A stretch of 64,000 bases of DNA from positions 248,001 to 312,000 of the forward strand of contig JAOVVO010000011.1 of the NCBI GenBank assembly GCA_028564675.1. Reading direction: 5' to 3'. The notes beneath the pieces are model-generated. The model saw only the letters and a list, made by a program, of their open reading frames with translations, did no database searches and was not told the origin of the DNA. A program made the translations under genes and the position numbers. Positions 50,901 through 63,000 of this stretch are shown here, piece by piece; within the stretch, counting starts at the first letter, position 1; the number at the start of each line of letters is the position of its first letter. Source of the DNA: Onchocerca lupi (Eukaryota > Nematoda > Chromadorea > Rhabditida > Onchocercidae).

Positions 50901-53900
50901 ATCATATGGAGTGTTTCCTCTTCCTTTCCCGATGGATGATCACTATGCTTCAGATTGGCCTGAACAGTTGTGTATTAAACGGTTTAGGTATAATTTTAAT
51001 ATCGCATAACTTTACCAATATTCGGACTTGAACTTACGGACAATATAAAAAATTATCAGGAATTTCACAAGAAAAATTTTCCGAATATTATGATCATGTT
51101 TAAATAAAATGAACTATACCCTTACTTTTTATGTTTCAGACAACCGGATCCGATCTCAGAAAAGGTGATTGAATCAATGCGCATGGTGCAATTTGTTGGA
51201 TATGCTCATAATCCTCGTGCTGATACAGCATTACGTGGCTTCAATGTTTGTCCGTACACAAGTTCTGTTCACGATAAATACTTCTCAAGTGGTAGTTTCG
51301 ATTTTATGGTATTATAATCTCATTAGCATTCCAAAACTTTTTAGAAACCACATACAGATGATAACAACATCATTGGTATTTTTGTTTCCCTTTTTTCTTC
51401 GAGAGAGTATCTTCCTTATATATATTTTCTCCAATAATTGGATAATGCGAGATATATATATATATATATAAATCTTGCATTATCCAATTGTTGAAAAATA
51501 TTCTAAATATTTCATAAAATTTTTTTTAGTGATGAAGAATGATGAACTATTTCATATTCCGAAGTTTTATTTGCGTATAGAAGGAAAGTTAACCCCTAAG
51601 GCTGAAGAAATTGATTTTAAGCGATACAATCGCGCTGAATTCAATGCATTAGAAAATAATGTCGAAACAAGTCCTGCATGCATGCTTCTGCTTGTAATTT
51701 ATATTTGCTTGTAATTCTTGTAATTACTATTTTATAACATTTTGCATTTTTCTGGTTCGTATATTTTCTGATTTACCTATGCCATTTATTAAGAAAGAGT
51801 TATTAAGGATGTGCTAAAGAAACAGTTTTTGATGTATCGAAACATGTATTGCATTAAAAAGGCTTAGCATAATTTTAAGCTATTGGCTATCATCGTCAAA
51901 AGGAATTCAAATCTTTGATAAATTTTCAGCATCTACTGTTTGCAGATAAACCATAATATAGATTGTTTGTAAAGAAAAGCATATTATTTTTAAGAAAATC
52001 GTTTTATTCCAATTTCAGGCAATGTATCATCTGATGAATGTGAGAACTGTCTTTCTTTCACACTTCTGCTACCTGGAAGATTGCATTTCATGTGAAATAA
52101 ATCTTCTGTTTCGGTTACTTTCAGACCGACCAGTGCCAAGTATGATATCGGTGTGTTCTTTCCTTTATTGGTCTGAGTGAGCTTTCAAAAGTTTCTCGAA
52201 AATATTTAAATTACAAAATCTGAATTAGATATCTTTTGTGGTAATTTTAGCGGTCAAGTACTACTTAAGCATGACAGAAAATGATTCCCGGAACCTGTTA
52301 GGAAATACATATGCATTACTTGTGTGTCATCAGCAGTAAAATTAGTGGGTTAATGAATCTAGTGTATCTGATATAGTGATGTGGTTTTTGGTGTGTTACT
52401 AAAAAGTAAATCAAATAAGTAAAAATCCTTGTAATGACAGAATTGTTCGACATTCTTTATTGTATCTATTTTATAAAATTCTAGGCCAAAAATTTCATGA
52501 AGACTTTTCGATCCGTCGATGATGGTAAGAAATGGGCAGATGCAGTTGTTAATGCAAATTTGGCTCAAGCAGTTCATTTGTTTATGCAAACCTTCAGCAA
52601 AATAGTAGATAAAGTGCATATTATTTGATAATTTATGAAATGAGGTTAATTTATTTAAGCACATGTCTTTTCTTTTGTAATCTCATTATTCAAATAATAA
52701 ATTAGACAATGATAACGAGTAGTCGTATTATTACTGAGATAAATTCAGAAAGGATTTTTGAGAGAGGAATTCTGTTTGTTAATTATATTTCACTGTTTGT
52801 TAATTATATTTCATTGTTAATTCTCGTATTAGGAGCTGTGCTTATTAACAGGAACTTTCTGAAACTGCTGCTGGAGTGGCGCTTCGCAAGGAATTAGAGA
52901 TTTCGTTTACTTTGAATAATCATTGTATCCGATGTTCCGAACATTACCAGTCAGCTTTGTCGCAACTCTATATCTCAATAGCATATCCAGCAAGTAAGAT
53001 TAATACCTCTGAAAATTTTGTTGGATTCTCTTTTATTGAATTTTTTTCATTTCCATTTTCCACAAGGATCTAAAATGATGATGAGATTTCTTCGGAAACA
53101 GTTCTTATAGATAATGAAAAAATTGGATTTTGTACATTGCTTGAAAAAACTCTAAATTGTCCCGAACAAAATGAAGCCATCTGCCAAAAGTGTGGGAAAT
53201 TAGCACGGTTCGCATCAACACGTCGTGTGCGTTTACTACCAAATATTCTCGCTCTGGATATGACAGCCAGTACCGAAACGGAACAAACATTTTGGATTTC
53301 TCATATTCAGGTTGTGAAAATTCTCTGGTTTCGAATTTAAATTATAATTGAAACAAATCAAGTTTTATTAAATATGTAATGGCCAATTTCAATATATGCA
53401 GTCATAACATAGTTTTGTTTTTTCCTAGTATTTAAAATTTAAAGAATAATTTATTAGTGGGCAAAATTTAAATTAAATTTTTCAAGAACGAAAAACGGAA
53501 CTTTATCAAGGATCTAAATTTTGAACATCTCTCTTTTATTTTCATTGTTTCAGGCATTTGAAAGTCGATCGACAATGATATCGAACTTAACAGAGCAAAA
53601 ATTAAAACCTTGTAGGTATGGTACTGAATGTAAAAATCCAAATTGTCGGTATCTTCATAACGATGACAGGTTTATTTCAAATATGACTCAAATCAGATTT
53701 TTTTCTCAGGAGGGACAGATGTTGAATTTATATATGTATTGTTTTTCATTCGCGAGCGATGCAATTTGAAAATAAAAGATAAAAGTGCTGACAATTTTTG
53801 AATCTCAAAAATTATATTCATGCTAGTCACATATTTCATGAATTTTTAATATAATTGTTCAGTTAATATGCGGAAGATATGGTGAAAATGGCGGGTGTTA

Positions 53901-56413
53901 GTGCAAGGAATATACCCATAAACTAAAATAATTGTTTTCGTATGTGTATTCGTGTCCCACGAGTTACATTAAGATCGAGCGATTTTTATGAACAGTCTAC
54001 TTTGAAAACTTATAACTAGTATCAAATTAATTATAAGCTTATAACTAAGATCAAATTTATTCCAGTAAATCTGAAGCAACAGTACCAACTATCGAAGGCA
54101 CTACCTCACATCCTGAATGCCCTCACTTTATACTGAAGTCAATACATATCAAAATAACGAATGGTATTTGCACAGTCTCGGAAGTAACGACATTTTCGAA
54201 ATTTAAAAAAAAAAATTTCTTCAATCCTTATTATTTACAAAACTCACTGACAGTTTCAATAATTTGACTTATTGGGTTTACAGTCTTTCAAATTTAGAAT
54301 AAAGTGGAAAATAGTACATCTTTTCACCTGGCAGCAGCCACATTTATCATAAATCAAAATGAAGAAAAGGAAGCCGAAGAACATTTGGTCACTGCAATTA
54401 AATCAAAACAGGTAAATAGTAGTTCCATTTTTAACTCGCTTTTATTTTTCTTTTTGTGCTGGTTATTTATTATTTTGAAGGATTTTTGCTGGATATTATT
54501 CAACGATCGGTCTGTTACACGAATCTCAGAAAATGAAGCACTACGTTTGGATGCTTGCTGGAAATTACCAGCTGTTCTTTATTATATGCAAGACAGAGAA
54601 AATATTGGTAGAGAAGGTAACTGATTTTACCGAAGCTTTATTGAAATTATCCAAAGATTCGAAAACTCATTATATATATAAGAAATAACAAAAAACATGA
54701 AATAATTTTTAAAAAAATAAAACAAAAACTCATTAAAAGAAAAAATACCAAGCAACAACAATCAATTAGAAGACTCAGCAAAACCCACAACCAACAAATC
54801 ACAATAACTACGTGACAAAAAAAAACTGAAAATAATAAAAAATCGTACCAAAAGATAGAAACAAAAAAAGGTCACCAAAAATTAACCAAGACAGCAAAAT
54901 AAGATAATTTCTGCAAAATCAAAAACCATACAATAAATCACTTATTTAATCCACCCAAAACGAATCCATTAGTTATATAAAATCTATTAAAATTATCTAA
55001 AAGAAGCGATTTCCTCACATCTGTCAGTTCCAGCTGCCCTAGATGAAAATCGTGCTGTAATACCAAAGTCTGTATTCTGGAACGATCTGGATTCAAACAA
55101 GAACAAAATACCGGAACGAGGAAGTAAAATTGCTATCTATGCAAAATATGCAATCAGCGAGGTATTGTTTATCAATCGTTCTCAATTTTTAATATAGTTT
55201 TAAAATTACTGGATTAGTAACTTTAAATCCTGCAATACAGTGAACATTAATGGCGGCTTAAACCACAGGATGCAGTTCGACAACCAACATGAATTTCATT
55301 TTTTGGAATGAGATCATGCCATAATTAGATGTACTGATTGGATATTGAATGATTCTTAACGGTAATTCCTAATTTTAGACTGGTGAAAAATCACTATCTG
55401 AAGTTTCTGCAGTCGACGAAGATGGCAGCTGTTTCATAAATAGTGTTATAAAGGAACCAGGAGCAAAGAGTGATATGAATAATTCACAGACTCTGAAGAG
55501 AGTGGCTTTGAAACTTCTGTATTTAATTCAAGAAAAAATGACAGTCATTGGATACAAAATTGAAAATCTATTTGAAATGTTAAACATTTATGTAAGTATT
55601 TCGCCCATTTAATTTTTCTTATAATCGAAGATAATATCTTTAGAAATGAATCTTTAAAAAATTTTGCATTATAATAAAGATATCACGCTTCTTCAGGTAA
55701 TTTTGTTTTTAATACTGTTCAATTTTATTTAATTTTTGTCTGATTAAGTGAATATTATATGGAGTTTTTAGCACAATTTTGCTAGCACTATAAGATACTT
55801 TTGTGGTTTTCATTTTCTATTGGCACTGCATAAGATAGGTATGAATATGTATTAATATGTTAAAAGCGGCTATAGTGCACTTAACTTTTGCATGTTAATT
55901 ATATCTTTTTGGAAGTTTTATCAATTTATTAAAAAGTTGTAGGTGCCAGAAGAACAAGTAAAAGATATTGTGTCGCTTTATCATTCACTATTCAAACGTT
56001 CGCTTTCGTTAAATGCCTTAGCACAGCATTTTTTTGGTAAACTTTTCATATGTTTTAATTTTAATCTTTCTAAATCAGTGTAATTTTCCGAATCTAGAAA
56101 ATTTTTCTAAAAATTTTCTCTGTGCTAAATAAAGCCAAGCAGTAAAAAGATAACTATATTATTTGGTGTTATTTGACGTTATAATTTTTAGTATAATAAT
56201 AATAATATCAATGTATATGATGATATCAATGAATAATATCATAATAATAATATCAATGTATCAGATGAGCCAATAGAAGAGGAAGAAACCGATCCGATCG
56301 ATCTTGCTCGTTTATCGCTTCGATTGCATACAAAATTTAACGAATTAAAGGAAGCTGATGAGGCAGATATCAGTATTACTTCATTAAGCCAGTCATTGGA
56401 GACAATTTCTTAA
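47705..56413 (+). CDS. pan2: PAN2, regulatory/deadenylase subunit of the PAN2-PAN3 complex, 24 exons
   Basis: Exons: 47705-47770, 48006-48140, 48706-48875, 49111-49237, 49374-49451, 49559-49677, 49909-50056, 50209-50344, 50605-50681, 50860-50987, 51140-51291, 51530-51693, 52019-52150, 52485-52604 (or 52613), 52852-52993, 53102-53310, 53554-53669, 54066-54183, 54298-54411, 54481-54616, 55007-55161, 55379-55591, 55943-56036, 56265-56413; about 1065 residues. N-terminal WD40 region (LLWSGNNMGRVVSFYG, LLLGGNQQQIIQFD, FSSDSEGNVTLRHL, DRFIMIYDLRTL), linker (VQFVGYAHNPR), UCH-like domain (AMYHLMNV, DACWKLPAVLYYM), degenerate exonuclease fold (VPEEQVKDIVSLYHS). PAN2 starts poly(A) shortening with PAN3. 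Here the DEDD acids are lost (Y907, K909, L978, L1030) and a CCCH finger lies at 721-736. The ATG is the first in frame after a stop; GCAG at 47695-47698 may be an acceptor. Exon 14/15/16 borders are least certain. Confidence 0.92.
53611..53661 (+). other. CX5CX4CX3H zinc finger coded inside PAN2
   Basis: Within PAN2 exon 17 the coding sequence gives KPCRYGTECKNPNCRYLH, with Cys721, Cys727, Cys732 and His736. The spacing CX5CX4CX3H is that of the Nab2/ZC3H14 poly(A)-binding finger family. The exon is in frame with the preceding and following UCH-domain exons. Confidence 0.85.
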
Positions 56414-57832
56414 TCTTTTTACTCTGTTTTTATTTTTCCAAAAGTCTTGCAGTATTGAATGTTCATTTAAAATTTTTTAAAGTTACAGCTAAGAACAAAA
56501 GTTCGGTATTGTTTTTGTTAAAGTGCTGCATATTTCACTGTTAGACATATTTCTTTTTATGTAAAATCCTAGTACAGTAAGATATTTGTTTATGTCTATA
56601 GTGATGAGTAGGTAGTAATCATAGCCAAAACGATGGATAGGAAATTCATCTAAAAAAAAAAGTAAAAAAAGGAATCGAAAAATTTAAGATAAGAATGTTG
56701 ATTTTTAGAGTCTTGTTTTTGTTCATTGTTTAATTCAGCCTTGTATTTATTTTCCCCTCCCCAAATATTTTCATGTTTCTGTATTTTTCATTCCTACGTG
56801 TGACATATATGCAATTTTTCAGAATGTGAGTGCAAATGTAATTGAAATATTCTGACGTTGAAATATTGTATAATTTGTAGTTTGCTTACCCAATCATTTT
56901 TTCATTTTTCAAAAAAAAAAAAAAAAATACATTCATACCATATCTAGTAAAGATATTTCCTCAAAAAGATTTTCCCCGTGTTATTGAAATATTATTTTCA
57001 TATTTTTATATTTAAACATTTAAATGAATATATAAATGAGATTTGGACGAAATGGGAGCTGTATATCTAAAAATAAGAAATGAAAGTAAAATAATTTCCT
57101 TAGCATTTCTCTAAGGAAAACAAATTATTTCTATTCTTTTAAAAATCTGATTGATTACTTGGAGTTCCATAATTTTAACGGGAATTACTTTTTTTCGAAT
57201 TTATAAGAATAAACATTGTTCATTAGCTTACTTCTAGAAGTCAAATTGGACGAGTTCCAGAGAGTGGAATCAATATCAAGTTTTTAAATATCGGAGTCGC
57301 GAATTGATCTATTATAATCGCAAGCGAAGTTAACAGTTGATTAACTGTTTACAGCAGATTCAATTTAGAATAGGTTAGTAATTTCTATGTATCATATCAA
57401 ATTAAAAAAAGAACGTTTGTAGTAAAGAATACTTATTTCCGTGACTGTATACGAAAATTGTTACATTATGGTAAATCATACTGGGTTACGAAAAGACGTA
57501 AATCGCTATAAATTACGATCATGATTATTGTATAAAGTCTTTCTTCGTATCGCCAGAACTGAAAAGGAATTCGATTTTATTAAAAATTCACAATGTTCGA
57601 GAGACTTCAATTCTCTGTCATAACAAATACCTTACTCATACATAATTGGGTAAAAGAGAAAATATAAATTGATGAAATGATCGTGTTTTGAATTACAACC
57701 AACCAGAATATTTATGTAAAGTGAATTAAAAGATACTTTTGATAAAAAATACTTCAGTATGTTAAATTATCGAAGGCAGATATTGTGATTTTAATATATG
57801 TCTTATCTCGTCAGCCGACGCAGAATTTATAA

Positions 57833-57897
57833 TTATTAATGCTATTATCTTTCCATAAAACTTTTCTAATTTTATGGAGAGATGATAGCATTAATAA
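57833..57897. ncRNA. 28-bp gap-free hairpin; candidate small-RNA precursor or palindromic element
   Basis: The left arm 57833-57860 and right arm 57870-57897 pair along all 28 positions if transcribed on the plus strand (26 Watson-Crick and 2 U-G pairs), around a 9-nt loop CTTTTCTAA. It lies about 170 bp upstream of the GTPBP10 start. Size fits a pre-miRNA stem, but the lack of bulges also fits a small inverted-repeat element. I do not recognise the arm sequence as a known miRNA. Confidence 0.35.
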
Positions 57898-58047
57898 CTA
57901 AAAAATCCGGATCGACTTGTCAACTTGTATGATGGTCGGAGATGTATTTTATTTAAAGTTTTTTCGTATTTACTACTTTTTTTCCAATAAATGTATTTTT
58001 ATTGGACAAGGAGCTGCAGTCGAATAGTGCACTGAATAAATTTTTTT

Positions 58048-58055
58048 TTTTTTAG
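58048..58055 (+). promoter_or_regulatory. candidate spliced-leader acceptor of GTPBP10
   Basis: A 14-base T run ending TTTTAG lies 12 bases before the ATG at 58068. As the gene has no introns, this acceptor is best explained by trans-splicing of a spliced leader. Confidence 0.45.
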
Positions 58056-58067
58056 AATTACCATCCT

Positions 58068-59249
58068 ATGAAATGCACGTGGCGACCAATGGTCACTATG
58101 ACCAGATTGCAACAGAAGTTATATGTTTCTACAATTTCTTGCGAAGGTGTTGTTAGTCGTGATCGTTTACGACTTTTCATACGTGCAGGTAATGGAGGAC
58201 AAGGATTGGAACGATATAATGGTACTGGAGGAGATGGTGGTGACGTAATTATGGTTGGACATTCGAAGATGACTTTTGAAGCGATGCTGAAGAATGCTAA
58301 ACATCGTGTATTGAAGGTACAAGCTCAAAGTGGTGCGAATTCATCACAAACTTCACTCATCGGTATTAATGGGAAATCAAAAATTCTCAAAGTTCCGTTA
58401 GGTGTCGATGTGATAAATGCGGAAACCAAATTGTTGATAGCACGTTGTTCACGACCCTTCTTCAATTATGTAATAGCACGGGGTGGTCGTGGAGGTTGCG
58501 CCGATAATTGCTTTCAGGCAACAACAGGTGAGCGGTTTTTCGTCGATCTCCACCTTAAACTTCATCCAAATATTGGTCTGGTTGGTTTTCCAAATGCAGG
58601 AAAATCGACAGTAATGAAAGCTTTGGTACCAAAAAAAGACATCAAAATAGCCAGTTATCCGTTTACAACAGTGAAACCTCAGATTGGTTACATTAATCAG
58701 TTTGGATCGGAGTCAGAATCTGCTGATGATGTTGACGGTTCATTCAGTTTATCAATCGCTGATCTGCCAGGATTGATAGAGGGAGCATCATTGAATCGTG
58801 GAAGAGGTCGAGAATTTTTGAAGCATCTGGAGTTCAGCGATATATTACTGATGGTTATTGATGTTCTTGGCTTCAAACTTGACTTGTCCTTAAGCAATCC
58901 ATATCGTAGTGCTCTGGAAACTGTTGCATTGCTGAATATTGAATTAGAAAAATATGATCCAGCTTTGGTAATGAAACCAACGATCATTACTCTAAACAAA
59001 ATTGATTTGCCTAATGGTGAGGAAAAGGCCAAGGAATTAGTTTCAATCCTGGAAAAAAAAAATTGGTCAGAAACGTTACCAGAAGAAATGCGACCTACGA
59101 AGCCACTATCAATAAAAGCAGTAATACCAATTGCTGCAAAATATCGCCGTTTGGGCAATTTGAAAAAAGAGCTGAAATTTCTGTACGGACGAATAAATCC
59201 TCTATTAGCGCCAGACTTCGGTTCCGCTAAAAAGACTGTACTTGCCTGA
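58068..59249 (+). CDS. gtpbp10: GTPBP10-like Obg-family GTPase, mitochondrial ribosome assembly
   Basis: A single uninterrupted 393-codon ORF. The N-terminal Obg fold (residues about 33-165) has the Gly-rich signature GNGGQGLERYNGTGGDGGDV and ends GGRGG. The G domain follows, with P-loop GFPNAGKS at 173-180, the PFTT switch at 198-201, DLPG at 232-235, and NKID at 310-313. The sequence ends in an Obg-type helix. Family knowledge: GTPBP10 matures the mitochondrial large ribosomal subunit. The basic, acid-free first ~25 residues (KCTWRPMVTMTRLQQKLYV) fit a mitochondrial presequence. M1, M8 and M11 are all possible starts; M1 was chosen because it follows the T-run/AG acceptor. MTG2/GTPBP5 is the alternative paralogue; the DLPGLIEGA-x-L/M-N-x-G match favours GTPBP10. 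Being intronless is unusual beside intron-dense neighbours. Confidence 0.93.
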   Translation: MKCTWRPMVTMTRLQQKLYVSTISCEGVVSRDRLRLFIRAGNGGQGLERYNGTGGDGGDVIMVGHSKMTFEAMLKNAKHRVLKVQAQSGANSSQTSLIGINGKSKILKVPLGVDVINAETKLLIARCSRPFFNYVIARGGRGGCADNCFQATTGERFFVDLHLKLHPNIGLVGFPNAGKSTVMKALVPKKDIKIASYPFTTVKPQIGYINQFGSESESADDVDGSFSLSIADLPGLIEGASLNRGRGREFLKHLEFSDILLMVIDVLGFKLDLSLSNPYRSALETVALLNIELEKYDPALVMKPTIITLNKIDLPNGEEKAKELVSILEKKNWSETLPEEMRPTKPLSIKAVIPIAAKYRRLGNLKKELKFLYGRINPLLAPDFGSAKKTVLA

Positions 59250-60048
59250 TTATCATTTGTTAATTTATTTGTCCATAACTTCTTTTTCCAATGATACAGT
59301 CTTATCTCAGCTTAATTTCTTCAAGGAATAGTTAGATGAGAAATGATGAAATATGATATTGCAGAAAAAATTTTATGATTTCTCAAATCGAAGTTTGGAT
59401 TTCTTTTTCTTTTTTATTTCTGTTATTTCATTTTTTGAAATGTCTTATCAAAGGTATCTACGATTCATTTACATGACTGTATATATGATGTGGTATCAGA
59501 TGCTATGTCTGACAGTTTTCATTCACTAATGCTGAATTTTCAATACGGGGTTTGAATTGTTCAAATATTTCTGAATATTCCATTCTAAATTGAGGAATTA
59601 TGTGCTACTACTTATTATTATTTCTTTTTATTACGTATGTAAATACTTGAATAATCCCAAAATTTATTCATAATATTTATGTATTCTGATGATATGAATA
59701 ATAGTTGACAAAATCAGTAATGCAAAATAAATGATGTAAATCTTCATGCTGTTGAGTCCATAATATGGATTGATATTTTATTTCTTTTGATATTTTATTC
59801 AAACTTCATTCTTTTGATATTTTATTCAAACTTAATTTATGATCTAAATATGCAATTTGCTATTTGTAGATTGAAATTAGTATTACATCTATTTTTAACA
59901 GATAAAACACGTTTGTGATAAATATCTATATTGTAAGAACAGTTCTGTTTTTCTTTATTTTAGTATTATAAGTATATTGATGATATGCGATTTCGCAGAT
60001 ACTGCGGATTCTGTTTTATGTTGTAGATCTGCATCACGTGAGAACAGA
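59250..60048. other. intergenic gap, GTPBP10 / XPB
   Basis: No gene. A TATTTTATTTCTTTTGA-type direct repeat lies at about 59770-59830. GTTGTAG at 60020-60026 is a weak candidate acceptor 22 bases before the XPB start used here. Confidence 0.55.
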
Positions 60049-63000
60049 ATGGCACCTGGTAAAGGTGATCGCCGTAAACGTGGTCGCTGGGAGCAATATA
60101 ATGCTGATTTCAATGCTGATGAAAATTCTCAATCAAGTAATTTGGGTGAAAAAAGTAATTCGGGCGATAAAGATGCTACAGGTAATTTTTTTTTAGAGAT
60201 TTTTTTACTGAGCCAGAAGAATCTTTATTCTCAGTAATATCAGGTTTGATAAAATATGCCAATTCTTTTCACAGTAGAAGCAGAAAGTTTCCAATTTCGA
60301 AATTCTAACACTTCATTTTTTTTTTTTTTAAATGGTTAAAGAACACAGAGATATTCTCTTGCTTAGAGATTATTTAGTATCGCTTTTGCATTAATGTCAT
60401 TTTTATATCATTTGATATATTTACTGCATTTTATTTTTTGGGATATGTAACTGCGTATCAATAACGGGTCATAAACAGCTTCAATAAAAGATTTGTGATA
60501 TCGTTCGATTTTCTTGCACATTTTTATATTTGTTTAGAAAGGCTGCTTTGTAATTCGGTTCAGTTATTTTTTTTTTTTTTCAGTACCAAAAGCAGCTAGT
60601 CAGAATTTGGAAGGACAGACTATGACTACTCGTATTGATGATTTTGGAGCGAAGGATTATCGACATGAGATGAAACTGAAACCCGACCATGCATCACGTC
60701 CTCTTTGGGTTGCTCCCGATGGACATATATTTCTGGAATCATTCAGTCCCGTGTATAAACATGCCCATGATTTCTTAATTGCCATTTCTGAGGTTATTTG
60801 ACAATATTATCGCATTATTATTTTTCTAGCATCCTGGACTTTTTTATGTCTTTAAATTTTGAGATTTATACTTTAGATACGTTATAAGGAGTTAAAAAAG
60901 CGTAGGATATCAGGCGAAGAACATGCATGTTGCAGCTGAGCTTGCTAAGTTACGAATTTACATAGTAATGAATTAAAATAAGTCGAATTTTTTTTTTCGA
61001 GAGTGAGCTTCTTTTGAAAAGCTGATACATTCTGTACCATGTTTAGACCTATAAAGCGGGCATGTTTTTATAAGACTGCTCTGTAACTCTGCTTCAACTT
61101 CTAGTTAAACTTTATCTAAACTTTAGAGTCAAACTTTAATATCATCATTTAGCCAGTATGTAGGCCAGAATTTATTCACGAATATCAGCTTACGGCATAT
61201 TCATTATACGCCGCTGTATCAATTGGTTTACAAACTAATGATATTATTGAATATCTGGAAAGATTATCGAAATCTTCTTTACCGAAAGGAATTATTGAAT
61301 TTATTAAAGTAAGGGATTAAGATTGCTTCAAATACTTTTTAAATTTCTGAACTGAATTCAAATTATATTTTTTTTTAATTTATTAAGTATAGATTTGTGT
61401 CACCCATTTTTTGTTAATTTTACTTAATTAATTAAAAATGGTTAAAGAACACAGAGATATTGTCTTGCTAGGACAAGTTCATCTTAAAAACGATGGTATT
61501 ATTTAGATAAAGAAGTAAGAAATGGGCTATAATGGAAAAAGTATGAGTTCTATCTAAGAGATAAAGTTTGAACAATTGTTCAAAAAATAAATAAAGCTGT
61601 AAGAAGTAGAAAAGATGTCATGAAAATTCTTGCTGAATGATTTTTTTTATAGATTTGTACTGTTAGCTATGGAAAGGTGAAGTTAGTGCTCAAATACAAT
61701 CGTTATTTCATTGAATCGCGTCATTCTGATGTTGTGCAAACTCTGCTGAAGGATAAAGTAATCCAGCAATGTCTTGTAGAAGACAAACCGTTGATCGAAG
61801 TGCCACAAACAGTAAGTTTTAACGCGAGATAAACGCCTCCAATTGAAGTAGACCTTTTTAAACGATAAATAACTTCCGAATCTGATATAGTTCATCAGTA
61901 TCATGATTTCTCTTCGAAGGTTTTTAAGATCATAATTTTTCCTCCATTATTAGTTAGAATGATAATGAAAGATTTCGAGTGAAAAATGTCATGTGCAAAT
62001 TAAAATTTTTCTTGGTATGAGTTAATTTCAAGTCATTAGGAGTTTTTTCAAAACATAGGGACGTAGATATATAAAATATTTAGGAGAAGGATAATAATTA
62101 AAAAACATAGAATCGCTAAATTAAATTCATGAATTTTTATTAAATAAATTTTTATCACCTTTACCGATTTTTTTTTTTTTTTTTTTTTTTTTTGTATTAT
62201 GAGCTGCTTGTTCATGGATCTTTAAAAAACCACAACTTTTGTTATTCTTTAGGACAGAAACATGGAGAAAATACAAATTCCTGGAACCCAACAACAAGAA
62301 CCCAAAGAAAAACATGCGAAAAAGCCGAACGATGTGCCTGAAGATATCGATTCATATTATGGTAAACTAGATGGTGATGATGAAGATGAAGATGAGGAAG
62401 CCATCAAAAATCTGCAGCTGCTAACTTTTGAGGTGAATTAAAAAAAAATGTTGAATAGTTTTTTTGAGTAGAATAAAATGTTGAGTAATTTTTTTTGCGT
62501 TAAACTATGTAAGATGGATGTATAATTTATAAAAGAAAGAATCTTTTTAAAATTCATTGATAGTGAAATTTTTTTAAAGATCAAGCAGGAATCGATTGAA
62601 ATCGTGCAGAAGCGGTGCATCGAATTGGAATATCCACTGTTAGCGGAATATGATTTTCGCAATGATACTTTCAATGAAAATCTTGGGATCGACCTGAAGT
62701 CATCCACTAATTTAAGGTACCGCTACATTGTAGATTTTAATGAAAAATGTACAAAGTTCACATATTACAAATCCAAATGATGCTATATTTGCAGGTCTTA
62801 TCAGGAAAAGAGTTTACGGAAGATGTTCGGTAATAGTCGTGCGCGTTCTGGCGTTATTGTCTTACCTTGCGGAGCTGGTAAAACGTTGGTGGGCGTTACT
62901 GCAGCAACAACAGTCAATAAACGATGTTTAGTGTTAGCGACATCAAATGTTTCAGTGGAACAATGGCGTGGACAATTTAAAGTAATTTTTTCAATGTTTG

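Larger units (their letters stand above)
56414..58067. other. intergenic gap, PAN2 / GTPBP10
   Basis: No gene. It contains the presumed PAN2 3' UTR, a poly(A) tract near 56911-56928, and a strong hairpin at 57833-57897 listed separately. Confidence 0.6.

Noticed and set aside
51169..51471. 100-codon ORF across PAN2 exon 11
   Set aside because: Out-of-frame reading of a PAN2 exon running into its intron.
58697..59158. 153-codon minus-strand ORF
   Set aside because: Complete shadow of the GTPBP10 G-domain coding sequence.
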